Shown here in pieces: positions 7,542 to 15,962 of a stretch of 26,028 nucleotides of DNA. Both the position numbers and the translations under genes were made by a program. Origin of the DNA: an uncultured Clostridia bacterium (GTDB lineage: Bacteria > Bacillota > Clostridia > Saccharofermentanales > Fastidiosipilaceae); contig CAMXYS010000007.1 in the NCBI GenBank assembly GCA_947253135.1, positions 1 through 26,028 of the forward strand, written 5' to 3'. Under the pieces are notes generated by a model. That model saw nothing but the letters and a program-made list of their open reading frames with translations, ran no database searches and was not told the DNA's origin. Every line of letters starts with the position of its first letter. The first letter of the stretch is position 1.

Positions 7542-8390
7542 ATGACAACACCCTCACAACCGCAAATGACACCGCCCTCTCCGGCCGACATTCCGACTGT
7601 AAACACTCTGGATACAGCAGCAAACACCGCCACGACGATGGTGACAGTCCGGAATCTGGAAAAAAAATTTGGCAGCTTGGAGGTCCTGAAAGATATTTCC
7701 TTTGATATCGAACAAGGGCAGGTTTTTGCTATTATTGGCCCGTCCGGATCCGGCAAGTCGACCCTGTTGCGCTGCCTCAACCAGCTCGAAACAGCGGACC
7801 GGGGGACCATTACAGTCTGCGGTGAAGCGCTGATGGAGACCAGAGACGGCCGGACAACTTATGCCGACCGCACCACCGCCCGCTCAATTCAATTAAAGCT
7901 GGGTTTGGTCTTTCAAAATTTTAATCTCTTCCCCCACTTGTCCATTATCGAAAATATTATGGAAGCGCCACTACAAGTTTTAGGTCAAGACAAAAGCCAA
8001 GCCCGCCAACGCGCCCTCGACCTCTTGGGTCAGCTGGGTTTAGCAGAAAAGGCCGACAACTACCCCTACCAGCTCTCCGGTGGCCAACAGCAGCGCGTGT
8101 CCATAGCCCGAGCCTTGGCCCTGGATCCTGCCATCTTGTGCTTTGATGAACCGACCTCTGCCCTGGACCCGGAATTAACCGGTGAAGTCTTGAAGGTTAT
8201 CCGCGAGCTGGCCCAAAAAGACATGACTATGTTAATTGTCACACACGAGATGCGCTTTGCTGAGGAAGTTGCTGACAGGGTTCTTTTTATGGACCAAGGT
8301 GTTATTATTGAGGAAGGTACGCCGGATCAAATCTTCAACAACACCCTGAACGAGCGCACCCGCAAATTTTTGCAGAAAATCCAGAACTAG
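7542..8390 (+). CDS. Amino acid ABC transporter, ATP-binding protein
   Basis: Cytoplasmic ATPase that powers the importer; 282 residues. The start at 7542 is chosen for AAGGAG (7530-7535) 6 nt upstream; an in-frame ATG at 7497 lies inside the permease gene. Motifs in order: Walker A GPSGSGKST (66-74), Q loop VFQNFNLFPH (Gln125), signature LSGGQ (178-182), Walker B ILCFDEP with D-loop SALDP (about 198-210), and switch His in VTHEMRFA. The first 32 residues, rich in Thr and Pro, precede the normal GlnQ-type beginning MVTVRNLEKKFG. They could be a real extension, or translation could also start at that Met. Confidence 0.95.
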   Translation: MTTPSQPQMTPPSPADIPTVNTLDTAANTATTMVTVRNLEKKFGSLEVLKDISFDIEQGQVFAIIGPSGSGKSTLLRCLNQLETADRGTITVCGEALMETRDGRTTYADRTTARSIQLKLGLVFQNFNLFPHLSIIENIMEAPLQVLGQDKSQARQRALDLLGQLGLAEKADNYPYQLSGGQQQRVSIARALALDPAILCFDEPTSALDPELTGEVLKVIRELAQKDMTMLIVTHEMRFAEEVADRVLFMDQGVIIEEGTPDQIFNNTLNERTRKFLQKIQN

Positions 8391-8478
8391 ACCGGCCGCC
8401 CGGATCCAAACAGGACAAGCCTGTCCGTCATAAAGACAGCGGCGGTGGCGTCGTTTGCCAAAGGAGCCAGCTTTATTT

Positions 8479-9552
8479 ATGACACAGCAGACGGAACCGC
8501 AAAAAAAAGCGGTCTTTTCGCCTAAATACCTGATCAGCATCCTGCTCATGGCCGGTATTTTGGTGGGAACATTTTACCTCCTCCCCCGCGACCACAGTCT
8601 GGCAGAAGTCAAAGCTGTTATCCTTTCCGCGAAACCCGGCTGGATTCTGGCCGGTTTCGGCATGATGGGCATCTACCAGCTTTCCATTGCCTTCTCCATC
8701 CGGCTCTTGATCCGCACTTTTAACCGATCCCGCTGCCCCTTGGAGTTAGCCCATAAAACATCTTATATCGGTTTCTTTTTCAACAGTATCACGCCCTCCT
8801 CCAGCGGCGGACAACCCGTGCAGATGTATTACCTCAGCCGAAGAGGAGTCGACCTGTCCCATAGCAGCTTAATTTTTATTGTCCTGGCTATCTTTTACAA
8901 CGCCACTATTATTATATTTTCTTTAATAGCCTCTTTATTGAAATTTAAACTGGTTTTTTCTTCCCTGAAATTTATGACCTATTTTATGGTCTACGGCTAC
9001 CTGGTCAATGGGGCTATTGTTGTCAGCATGATCCTCTTGATTGTAAAGCCCCGCCTGATCACCGGTTTCTTAAAAGCTATCAGTCGCCTGCTCTTTAAAA
9101 TAAACTTTATCAAAAAACATCGTCGGACTCGTTTCCTGCGGAAAATCAGTGGATTTTCTGCCGGCTATAAGCAGAGCAGCCGCATCTTTTTAAACCGGGG
9201 CAGCCTCCTTTTGCGCTTGGCCGGCCTGCATATGATCCAAGTTTTGGCCTACTATTTTATCCCTTACTTTGTCTCCATGTCCTTAGGCGGACGAGGTGCC
9301 GCCTTGGATGAATGCCTGGCTCTGCAGTCTGTTTTATACCTCTCCACCTCTGCCGTGCCGACACCCGGGGCTGTCGGGGTTACCGAGTCAGGCTTTGTCA
9401 CCATGTTTGAATCCATCCTGCCCTCCCAACAAGTGGTCCCGGCTATGTTTTTAACTCGCTTAATAAACTTCTATGCCTTTGTGATCATCGCCGGTATTGT
9501 TTCAGCCATCGCCATGATTACAACCAAAAAAAAGCCCCTTCCTCAAGTCTAA
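8479..9552 (+). CDS. UPF0104 / lysylphosphatidylglycerol synthase TM-region family protein
   Basis: Integral membrane protein of 357 residues related to the flippase half of MprF and to YbhN-type proteins (PF03706). Eight or so hydrophobic helices are visible. The diagnostic motif FNSITPSSSGGQPVQMYYL (about 101-119) and a later STSAVPTPGAVGVTESGF loop are conserved in the family. No aminoacyltransferase domain is attached. The likely role is movement of lipids across the membrane or envelope homeostasis; the lipid is unknown. ATG at 8479 follows AAGGAG (8461-8466) at a long 12-nt spacing; TTG at 8455 is in frame but would lie before that site. The 3' end of the gene forms one arm of the terminator of the convergent peroxiredoxin gene. 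Confidence 0.85.
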   Translation: MTQQTEPQKKAVFSPKYLISILLMAGILVGTFYLLPRDHSLAEVKAVILSAKPGWILAGFGMMGIYQLSIAFSIRLLIRTFNRSRCPLELAHKTSYIGFFFNSITPSSSGGQPVQMYYLSRRGVDLSHSSLIFIVLAIFYNATIIIFSLIASLLKFKLVFSSLKFMTYFMVYGYLVNGAIVVSMILLIVKPRLITGFLKAISRLLFKINFIKKHRRTRFLRKISGFSAGYKQSSRIFLNRGSLLLRLAGLHMIQVLAYYFIPYFVSMSLGGRGAALDECLALQSVLYLSTSAVPTPGAVGVTESGFVTMFESILPSQQVVPAMFLTRLINFYAFVIIAGIVSAIAMITTKKKPLPQV

Positions 9553-9565
9553 ACTTAAGGAAGGG
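9527..9565 (-). terminator. Terminator of the peroxiredoxin gene, overlapping the UPF0104 3' end
   Basis: Arms at 9536-9548 and 9553-9565 pair over 13 bp with one mismatch and a 4-nt loop holding the UPF0104 stop codon. On the minus strand the stem is followed by a C and an eight-base T run, a strong intrinsic terminator in that direction. The plus-strand side lacks a T run. Confidence 0.8.
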
Positions 9566-9623
9566 ACCCACAGGCTTTGCCTTTACTTTAGCAACTCCGC
9601 AAATTCAATTCCGCAAATTTGTT

Positions 9624-10085
9624 TTATTGCTCGACCGCATCCAGCACTTCTTCGATGTCCGGCAGTTCAGCAGGCTCATAACGTTTGGCCCAAATCACTT
9701 TACCATCCTCGCCAACTAAAACATTGGCGCGACCTGACATACCGGCCTCAGCCATAAAGACATCATAGGCCTTGGAAACTTCACCCACCGGGTGGAAGTC
9801 AGCCAGAATATGGATATTGAACAAGCTCAAGGCCTTGGCCCAAACACTCTTGGACGGCTGAGCGTCAACACTCAGACCCAGCACCACTGTGTTGGCCGCC
9901 TCAAAGCGGTCATAGTGACTTTCCAAAGCCCGCATCTGGTCGGTGCAGACAGATGTCCAAGCCAGGGGGTGCCAAGACAAGAGGACCTTTTTGCCCTTAA
10001 AATCAGACAGAGAAATTTCCTTTTCAAATTGATCAACTAATGTAAAATCCGGTGCAACTGCACCTACTTTAATAATATCTGCCAT
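9624..10085 (-). CDS. Peroxiredoxin (AhpC/TSA family, 1-Cys)
   Basis: Cytoplasmic thiol peroxidase of 153 residues that would reduce hydrogen peroxide or organic peroxides, useful to an anaerobe meeting oxygen. Thioredoxin-fold beginning VGAVAPDFTLVDQ is followed by the active site HPLAWTSVCTDQM: Pro40, Thr44 and peroxidatic Cys47, with the conserved Arg in RALE. Cys47 is the only cysteine, so there is no internal resolving Cys and an external thiol must reduce it. AAAGGAGG lies upstream of the ATG. It is a single gene between convergent and divergent neighbours, with its own terminator at 9527-9565. Confidence 0.92.
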   Translation of the reverse strand: MADIIKVGAVAPDFTLVDQFEKEISLSDFKGKKVLLSWHPLAWTSVCTDQMRALESHYDRFEAANTVVLGLSVDAQPSKSVWAKALSLFNIHILADFHPVGEVSKAYDVFMAEAGMSGRANVLVGEDGKVIWAKRYEPAELPDIEEVLDAVEQ

Positions 10086-10106
10086 AATAATGACCTCCTT
10101 TTGTCC

Positions 10107-10115
10107 ATGATAGCA
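10107..10115 (-). promoter_or_regulatory. Possible extended -10 for the peroxiredoxin gene
   Basis: On the minus strand 10115-10107 reads TGCTATCAT, an extended -10 (TGn-TATCAT) about 22 bases before the ATG. A convincing -35 is absent. The short distance to the ribosome binding site makes this tentative. Confidence 0.3.
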
Positions 10116-10285
10116 CAGTGTAATCTTATCAAGATCGATTTTTAAAAAGCTTTATTTTTTGGTTACAAGTCAGCACTCGACTTCGCAACAGATAGAGTTA
10201 GCTGATTTCCGGCTGCAAGACAGCGCTGCCGGCCCCGGTAGTGTAAGATGATAAACAATAATAAATTAGCCCTGCGGAGGATCCT

Positions 10286-11320
10286 ATGAAACTGCTAACG
10301 ATCACTGTCCCCTCATATAATTCGGAGGCCTACCTGGCCAACTGTCTGGACAGCCTGACACCTTTTGCCGACCGGCTTGACATTATTATTGTCAATGACG
10401 GGTCAACTGACCGGACTGCGGCCATCGGAGCTGAATATGTCGCCCGTTTCCCGGACGACATCCGCCTGATTAACAAGGCAAATGGCGGCCACGGGTCCGG
10501 TATCAATGTCGGACTGAAAGAAGCCAGAGCACCCTGGTTTAAAGTCGTGGACAGTGATGACAGGCTGGCAGCATCGGCCTTGTCAAGTGTGTTGAGCTAT
10601 TTAGAAAAAATCTACCGCGACCAAATTCCCTGCGATCTTTTGCTCACGGATTATGTCTTTGACTACCGCACCGACGACGGCAACCACAGTTATAAAACGG
10701 TTAGTTTGGCCAATCTGTTTTTTCCTGAACGCCGGCTCGGCTGGGCTGATATGGGAACGATGCGCTTTGACCAACTGCTTATGATGCATACCTTGATTTA
10801 TCGGACCGACCTGCTCCGCGAAATCGACCTCCGGCTGCCGGAAAAGACATTTTATGAAGACAATATCTACGCCTTTGAGCCCTTCCCCTATGTCAAAGAC
10901 CTGCATTACTTAAATGTCGGTTTGTACCTTTATTTTATTGGGCGACCGGGACAGTCGGTTAATTTAGACTCCCAGCGCAAAAATGCCGATATGACCTTTA
11001 ATATAACCCGGCGGATGTTGACTACCTATTCCTTGGCCAAGCTGAAGCAATTGGACCGGCCTCTCAGCCGGTCCATGATCCGCCATCTCCGCCGCATGGT
11101 GGCCATGTGCTACCTGGTGACCGGTATTTCACCGGCTCGACCGGACTTAAAAACCAATCTGGAGGAACTGCGGCAAACTGCAGAAAAATTTGATCCTCGC
11201 CTGGCCCAAAAAATTTGGCGCCACCCCATGATCTTGGGACAGCGCCTGCTCTCTCTCTTTGGCGACAAGGCCACCGAGGGTTTTTATACCCGGCTTGCCG
11301 GTCGCTACGGGATTAATTGA
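10286..11320 (+). CDS. Glycosyltransferase, family 2 (GT-A)
   Basis: Cytoplasmic sugar transferase of 344 residues. The GT-A fold begins at residue 2 with LTITVPSYNSEAYLANCLDSL, then the nucleotide-binding IIIVNDGSTDRTAAI (Asp38, Asp42), ANGGHGSGINVGLKEARAPW, and the metal-binding DXD motif VDSDDRL (Asp89-Asp92). The C-terminal 150 residues are helical and lack membrane segments, so it is probably a soluble or peripheral enzyme for cell-surface polysaccharide or glycolipid. GGAGG lies 6 nt upstream of the ATG. It stands alone between the divergent peroxiredoxin gene and the convergent thlA end; no acceptor can be inferred. No clear terminator follows on the plus strand. Confidence 0.9.
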   Translation: MKLLTITVPSYNSEAYLANCLDSLTPFADRLDIIIVNDGSTDRTAAIGAEYVARFPDDIRLINKANGGHGSGINVGLKEARAPWFKVVDSDDRLAASALSSVLSYLEKIYRDQIPCDLLLTDYVFDYRTDDGNHSYKTVSLANLFFPERRLGWADMGTMRFDQLLMMHTLIYRTDLLREIDLRLPEKTFYEDNIYAFEPFPYVKDLHYLNVGLYLYFIGRPGQSVNLDSQRKNADMTFNITRRMLTTYSLAKLKQLDRPLSRSMIRHLRRMVAMCYLVTGISPARPDLKTNLEELRQTAEKFDPRLAQKIWRHPMILGQRLLSLFGDKATEGFYTRLAGRYGIN

Positions 11321-11322
11321 TC

Positions 11323-11530
11323 TTAAAATGTTTTTTTCCTGTACTTAACCAAGAACGACACGCCGGCGGCTAAAGCTTGTGGAAGATAAAACTGATTCTT
11401 TTGTCCTGCTTTTGGCCGTTGATATAAAGAAAATAAGTTATTTCCCCGCTCCGGTTTAAGCTCCAACTTCAAACTCGTTCCGGCTGTAATAGGACCCTTG
11501 TTGGCGACATCGTAATCAATATTGTTGTTA
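11323..11530 (-). pseudogene. Possible gene remnant without a start
   Basis: On the minus strand a frame is open from 11589 to a TAA at 11325-11323. Downstream of the thlA terminator it reads like real protein (for example IDYDVANKGPITAGTSLKLEL, then NNLFSLYQRP and AAGVSFLVKYRKK). It has no ATG or GTG start and no ribosome binding site; the upstream part of the frame runs through the terminator hairpin. I do not recognise a family. It may be the tail of a lost gene or a chance open frame. It is the only content seen in the 319 bases between the glycosyltransferase and thlA besides the terminator. Confidence 0.3.
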
Positions 11531-11563
11531 AAAAACCGGTCGACCCAACTTGAATCGACCGGT
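11529..11563 (-). terminator. Terminator after thlA
   Basis: Perfect 9-bp inverted repeat ACCGGTCGA (11535-11543) / TCGACCGGT (11555-11563). On the minus strand the stem is followed by a T run (TTTTTAAC). It lies about 75 bases after the thlA stop and closes the butyrate gene cluster. Confidence 0.8.
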
Positions 11564-11639
11564 AAAACAGTTGTTTGAAATTTCAGCCTTTATATCATCT
11601 GAACTGATTCTATTTTAAGGAAAAGCAGCAATTTCAAGC

Positions 11640-12821
11640 TTATTTACAGAGCTCCACAATCGAAGTGACACCCATGCCGCCACCGACACAGAGGGTGGCC
11701 AGGCCGTACTGAACGTCACGCTTTTGCATCTCGTGAATTAAGGAGACTAAGATTCGGCAGCCGGATGCGCCGACCGGGTGACCCAAGGCAATTGCGCCAC
11801 CGTTAACGTTGACGATCTCATCGTTAAAGCCCAACTTTTGAGCAACTGCTACTGTCTGCGCTGCAAAAGCCTCATTTGCCTCGATCAGGCCAATCTGGTC
11901 TAAGTCCATACCAGCAATCTTTAAGGCTTTCTCCGTGCTGTAAGCAGGCCCGATACCCATGATCTCAGGTTCAACACCGGCAGAAGCGCCGGCTACCAGC
12001 GTAACCATCGGCTTCAAACCCAGCTCCTCAGCCTTCTCCAGGCTCATCATCACAACAGCAGCAGCACCGTCATTGATACCGGAAGCATTACCAGCCGTCA
12101 CCGTACCGTCCTTTTTAAAGGCCGGGCGCAATTTGGCCAGGGTCTCAGAGGTCGTGCCCTCACGGGGGAACTCATCCTTGTCAAAGACGATTTCTGCTTT
12201 CCTTGTCTTGACCGTGACCGGCACAATCTCTTCTTTAAAGCGGTCCGCCTTTTGAGCTGCAATCGCCTTTTGCTGGCTTGATGCAGCAAACTCGTCTTGC
12301 ATCTCACGGGTTACGCCAAAACGCTCTGAGACATTCTCGGCTGTGATGCCCATGTGATAGCCGCCGAAGGGATCTTGCAAGGCGTCGATAATCATCATAT
12401 CTTGCAAGGTGCCGGCATTCATCCGGTAACCAAAGCGGGCCTTATCTAAGGAATAACCCGTCGCAGACATGTTTTCCATACCGCCGACCACCATGATCTC
12501 TGCCTGGCCGGTTTGAATCATAGCTGCTGCCGTATTTACAGCCTTCAATGAAGAGCCGCACACATTGTTCAAAGTCATCGCCGGTACTTCATTCGGCAAG
12601 CCTGCCTCCAAAACAGCCTGCCGGGCCACGTTCATACCCAAGCCGCCCTGCAAAACACAGCCCATGATAACTTCATCAACCATGTCTTTACTAATCCCGG
12701 CACGCTCGATTGCTGCCTCAATGACAGTCGCCCCCAACTTGTAGGCAGGTACACTGGTCAAAGTGCCGCCAAATTTGCCAATAGCTGTCCGGCAAGCACC
12801 CAGAATTGCAATTTTTTTCAT
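11640..12821 (-). CDS. thlA: Acetyl-CoA C-acetyltransferase (thiolase)
   Basis: Condenses two acetyl-CoA to acetoacetyl-CoA, the first step of the acetyl-CoA route to butyrate. The start at 12821 gives MKKIAILGACRTAIGKFGG and 393 residues, with GAGGG (12829-12833) 7 nt upstream; two earlier in-frame ATGs (12842, 12827) have poorer sites. The catalytic set is intact: nucleophile Cys88 in NNVCGSS, His348 in GGAIALGHPVGASG and Cys378 in LCVGGGMG, the same numbers I recall for the clostridial enzyme. It is the last gene of the cluster, but an intrinsic terminator lies directly upstream (12860-12892). It may depend on read-through or on a promoter I could not find in the short gap. Confidence 0.97.
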   Translation of the reverse strand: MKKIAILGACRTAIGKFGGTLTSVPAYKLGATVIEAAIERAGISKDMVDEVIMGCVLQGGLGMNVARQAVLEAGLPNEVPAMTLNNVCGSSLKAVNTAAAMIQTGQAEIMVVGGMENMSATGYSLDKARFGYRMNAGTLQDMMIIDALQDPFGGYHMGITAENVSERFGVTREMQDEFAASSQQKAIAAQKADRFKEEIVPVTVKTRKAEIVFDKDEFPREGTTSETLAKLRPAFKKDGTVTAGNASGINDGAAAVVMMSLEKAEELGLKPMVTLVAGASAGVEPEIMGIGPAYSTEKALKIAGMDLDQIGLIEANEAFAAQTVAVAQKLGFNDEIVNVNGGAIALGHPVGASGCRILVSLIHEMQKRDVQYGLATLCVGGGMGVTSIVELCK

Positions 12822-12859
12822 GCTCATTCCCTCATTCCTCAATTAATCATTTCCATATG

Positions 12860-12892
12860 CAAAAAAGCCGGCTCCATTAACAGAGCCGGCTC
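12860..12892 (-). terminator. Intrinsic terminator between etfA and thlA
   Basis: Perfect 9-bp stem AGCCGGCTC (12866-12874) / GAGCCGGCT (12883-12891) with an 8-nt loop. On the minus strand it is followed by a T run of seven. This is a textbook terminator 14 bases after the etfA stop and about 40 bases before thlA. Confidence 0.88.
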
Positions 12893-12905
12893 CACTGCAA
12901 AAATA

Positions 12906-13958
12906 TCAGTTGTCGTTGCGGTCCGGATCGTTCTTGAACAATTCAATGAACATGGGGATGATCTGGTACAGGTCACCCTCAATGGCGTAGTCAGCCACCT
13001 TCATCATCGGCGCATCAATATTTTTGTTGATCGCGATGATCATATCAGAATCCTGCATACCGGCCATGTGCTGGATAGCACCGGAGATACCGCAAGCAAA
13101 GTAGATGGTCGGACGGACAGAGGTACCGGTCTGGCCAACCTGGTGGTCAGCAGAAATCCAGCCGCTGTCAACAGCTGCACGAGAAGCACCCACTACACCG
13201 TCACAAGCGGCAGCAAATTCTTCCAACAGCTTAAAGCCTTCGGCACTGCCCAGGCCACGACCACCGGAAACGATGATATTAGCAGAGGGCAGGTCAACAA
13301 TTTCCCTAGCGTGCTTAACCACTTCTTTAACGCGAGTGCGGATATCCGAAGCGGACAGTTCAGGTTTTTCGACAATCACTTCACCGGTGCGCTCGGGCTT
13401 GTCCAAAGCCTTCAGGAAGACACCCGGACGAACGGTGGCCATCTGCGGGCGACGGTCCGGAGTAATGATGGTGGCCATCAGGTTACCGCCAAAAGCAGGA
13501 CGGGTCTGACGCAGTTGGCGATTTTCAGGATCGATGGCCAAGCTGGTGCAGTCAGCCGTCAAACCTGTATTCAAGCGGGAGGCCAGACGGGGGCCCAGGT
13601 CACGGCCGATGGTGGTCGCGCCGATGAGGACAATCTCCGGCTTATATTTTTGGATTGCATCATACAAAACCTTGGTATAGGCGTCGGTCGTGTAGTCATG
13701 CAGCAACTGTGACTCGATCACGATAACCTTGTCAGCGCCGTGGTGGATAAGGGTGTCGGCCTGGGACTTAATGTCATCGCCGGCAATCACAGCTACCAGC
13801 TCGTTGCCCAAATCATCAGCCAGCTTGCGGCCTTCATTCAAAAGCTCCATTACGTTCGGCATAACCTTGCCATCACGTTGCTCGGCCAATACCCATACAT
13901 TTTTGTAGTCGTCGAGGTTCAGCTCCACGATCGGTTGAATATTTAATTTTGTTTCCAT
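12906..13958 (-). CDS. etfA: Electron transfer flavoprotein, alpha subunit
   Basis: Large ETF subunit, 350 residues. With EtfB and Bcd it should form the cytoplasmic complex that reduces crotonyl-CoA with NADH while sending a second electron to ferredoxin (flavin-based bifurcation), as known for clostridial Bcd-EtfAB. The N-terminal domain (about 17-200) has VWVLAEQRDG, VIAGDD and LIGATTIGRDLGPRLASRL. The C-terminal FAD domain has IIVSGGRGLGSAEGFKLLEE, SRAAVDSGW, the FAD-binding GQTGTSVRP, and ACGISGAIQHMAGM. Upstream GGGAAAGGA supports the ATG at 13958. It follows etfB by 35 bases. Bifurcation is inferred from the Bcd context, not proven by these motifs. Confidence 0.97.
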   Translation of the reverse strand: METKLNIQPIVELNLDDYKNVWVLAEQRDGKVMPNVMELLNEGRKLADDLGNELVAVIAGDDIKSQADTLIHHGADKVIVIESQLLHDYTTDAYTKVLYDAIQKYKPEIVLIGATTIGRDLGPRLASRLNTGLTADCTSLAIDPENRQLRQTRPAFGGNLMATIITPDRRPQMATVRPGVFLKALDKPERTGEVIVEKPELSASDIRTRVKEVVKHAREIVDLPSANIIVSGGRGLGSAEGFKLLEEFAAACDGVVGASRAAVDSGWISADHQVGQTGTSVRPTIYFACGISGAIQHMAGMQDSDMIIAINKNIDAPMMKVADYAIEGDLYQIIPMFIELFKNDPDRNDN

Positions 13959-13993
13959 TTTAATTCCTTTCCCTGCTGTGGTGATGCCTCGAC

Positions 13994-14776
13994 TTAGATG
14001 TAGTGCTTGGACTTCAGGTCGTTATACACCTTTTGGATTTCTTCGGCATCTGCCTTGGGAACCATAATTCCGGGCTCTTTAGCGGCCGGTGTGAAGGTGC
14101 GGTTAACCTTGGTCGGAGAGGATTTCAAGCCGATCAAAGAAGCGTCGATGTTCAGCTTGTCATTGCCCCAAAACTCGATTTCCTTTTGATAGGCATCAAA
14201 GATACCACCTAGATGGGCCGGCCGAGGTTCATTTAATTCCTTAATGCAGGTCAGGAGGCAGGGCATTTCAACCTCAACCACCTGGTGGCCGTGCTCCATG
14301 TTGCGCTGGACAGTCAGCTTGTTGCCGTCCTGTTTAATGCCTGCAACATAGGAAACTTGGGGGATATCCAGACATTCAGCAATCTGAGGACCGACCTGAG
14401 CGGTATCACCATCGATCGCCTGGCGGCCACAGAAGATAATGTCATATTCCAACTCGGCAATAGCAGAGGCGATGATGTTAGAGGTTGCCCAGGTATCTGA
14501 ACCGCCAAAGGCGCGGTCAGTGATCAAGATGGCCTTATCACAACCCATGGCCAAGGCTTCGCGCAGGGCTACATCGGCCTGCGGGGGGCCCATGCAAACC
14601 AGGGTAATTTCGGAACCGGGATTGGCTTCCTTCAGCTCCAGGGCAGCCTCGATACCATTCATATCATCAGGGTTGATAATGCTGGGGACACCATCACGAA
14701 TCAAGGTGTTGGTAACCGGATCAATGCGAACTTCCGTGGTGTCCGGAACTTGTTTAATACATACGACAATTTTCAT
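13994..14776 (-). CDS. etfB: Electron transfer flavoprotein, beta subunit
   Basis: Small ETF subunit, 260 residues, partner of EtfA. The start at 14776 (MKIVVCIKQVPDTTEVRIDP) is chosen because GGAG (14786-14789) lies 9 nt upstream; the in-frame ATG at 14791 has its only purine run directly against it. Family marks are DMNGIEAALELKE, MGPPQADVALREALAMG, the DRAFGGSDTWATSNIIASAI stretch and the signature IIFCGRQAIDGDTAQVGPQIAE. The C-terminal arm that wraps EtfA is present. It lies 27 bases after bcd and is surely co-transcribed with it. Confidence 0.97.
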   Translation of the reverse strand: MKIVVCIKQVPDTTEVRIDPVTNTLIRDGVPSIINPDDMNGIEAALELKEANPGSEITLVCMGPPQADVALREALAMGCDKAILITDRAFGGSDTWATSNIIASAIAELEYDIIFCGRQAIDGDTAQVGPQIAECLDIPQVSYVAGIKQDGNKLTVQRNMEHGHQVVEVEMPCLLTCIKELNEPRPAHLGGIFDAYQKEIEFWGNDKLNIDASLIGLKSSPTKVNRTFTPAAKEPGIMVPKADAEEIQKVYNDLKSKHYI

Positions 14777-14803
14777 TTGTTGAATCTCCATCCTTTACTA
14801 AGC

Positions 14804-15946
14804 TCAGCGCAAAATCGAACCGCTGATAACCATGCGTTGTACTTCACTGGTACCCTCATAGATCTCGGTGATCTTAGCGTCACGCATCATGCGCTCAACC
14901 GGATATTCACGGGTGAAGCCGTAACCGCCGTGGACTTGAACGGCCTTGGTGGTAACCCACATTGCTGTTTCTGAAGCGTAAAGCTTGGCCATGGCGGCTT
15001 CTTCAGTGAAGCGTTTTTGATGGTCTTTAGCAAAAGCTGCTTTGTAGACCAACTGGCGGGCAGCATTGACGCGAACATACATGTCAGCCAACATCCATTG
15101 CAGGCCTTGGCGGGCAGCGATCGGACGGCCAAACTGAATACGTGTTTTAGCATATTCAATCGCTTCGTCCAAAGCGCCCTGAGCAATACCCAAAGCTTGG
15201 GCGGCAATGCCGATACGGCCGCTGTCCAAGGTCTGCATGGCGATGCGGAAGCCTTGGCCCTCCTTACCTAACAGGTTTTCCTTGGGCACTTTAACATTCT
15301 CAAAAATCAACTCACAAGTAGAAGAACCGCGGATACCCATCTTCTTTTCTTTCTTACCTTGAGAGAAGCCCTCCCAGCCTTTTTCAACGATAAAGGCGGA
15401 GATACCGTGGTTGCCCTTGCTCTTATCCGTCATGGCGAAGATGACAAAAGTTTCAGCGACCGTACCGTTGGTGATGAACATCTTACTGCCGTTCAGCAGG
15501 TAGTATTCGTCATCGACCAGAACAGCGGTGGTTTCTTGAGCCGCAGAGTCCGTACCGGCATTGGGCTCGGTCAGACCGAAGGCGCCCAGCTTGCGGCCGG
15601 TCACCAGGTCGGGGAGATACTTTTCTCTTTGCTGCTTGTTGCCGAATTGGTAAATCGGACCGCAGGCCAAAGAGTTGTGGGAGGCCACAATACAGCCGGT
15701 CGTACCGCAGACGCGGGACAGTTCTTCAACAACCATGGCATAGCTGATGGAGTCCGTACCGGAGCCGCCGTATTCCTTGGGGAAAATCATGCCCAGCGCA
15801 CCCATCTTAGCCAGCAGCTTGATGTTTTCAGCCGGAAATTCTTCTTTATCGTCAATCTCTGCTGCAATCGGTTGAACCTTGTCCAACGCAAATTCGCGAA
15901 TGACCTTTCTGACCATTTCCTGTTCTTTTGTCAAATTGTAATCCAT
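14804..15946 (-). CDS. bcd: Butyryl-CoA dehydrogenase (short-chain acyl-CoA dehydrogenase)
   Basis: FAD enzyme of 380 residues that reduces crotonyl-CoA to butyryl-CoA with EtfAB; this is where the two routes in the cluster converge. The three acyl-CoA dehydrogenase domains are complete: the helical N-domain, the middle beta domain with FGLTEPNAGTDSA and FITNGTVAETFVIFAMTD, and the C-domain with the FAD/CoA residues RIQFGRPIA and QVHGGYGFTREYPVERMMRDAKI. The catalytic base is Glu364 in ITEIYEGTSEVQR, the place typical for short-chain enzymes. AAAGGAG lies just before the ATG; hbd ends 16 bases upstream. Confidence 0.96.
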   Translation of the reverse strand: MDYNLTKEQEMVRKVIREFALDKVQPIAAEIDDKEEFPAENIKLLAKMGALGMIFPKEYGGSGTDSISYAMVVEELSRVCGTTGCIVASHNSLACGPIYQFGNKQQREKYLPDLVTGRKLGAFGLTEPNAGTDSAAQETTAVLVDDEYYLLNGSKMFITNGTVAETFVIFAMTDKSKGNHGISAFIVEKGWEGFSQGKKEKKMGIRGSSTCELIFENVKVPKENLLGKEGQGFRIAMQTLDSGRIGIAAQALGIAQGALDEAIEYAKTRIQFGRPIAARQGLQWMLADMYVRVNAARQLVYKAAFAKDHQKRFTEEAAMAKLYASETAMWVTTKAVQVHGGYGFTREYPVERMMRDAKITEIYEGTSEVQRMVISGSILR

Positions 15947-15962
15947 TACGCCACTCCTTTAA

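Noticed and set aside
13068..13712. Long plus-strand frame antisense to etfA
   Set aside because: Shadow frame over a strongly conserved EtfA coding sequence; no start signal or family resemblance.
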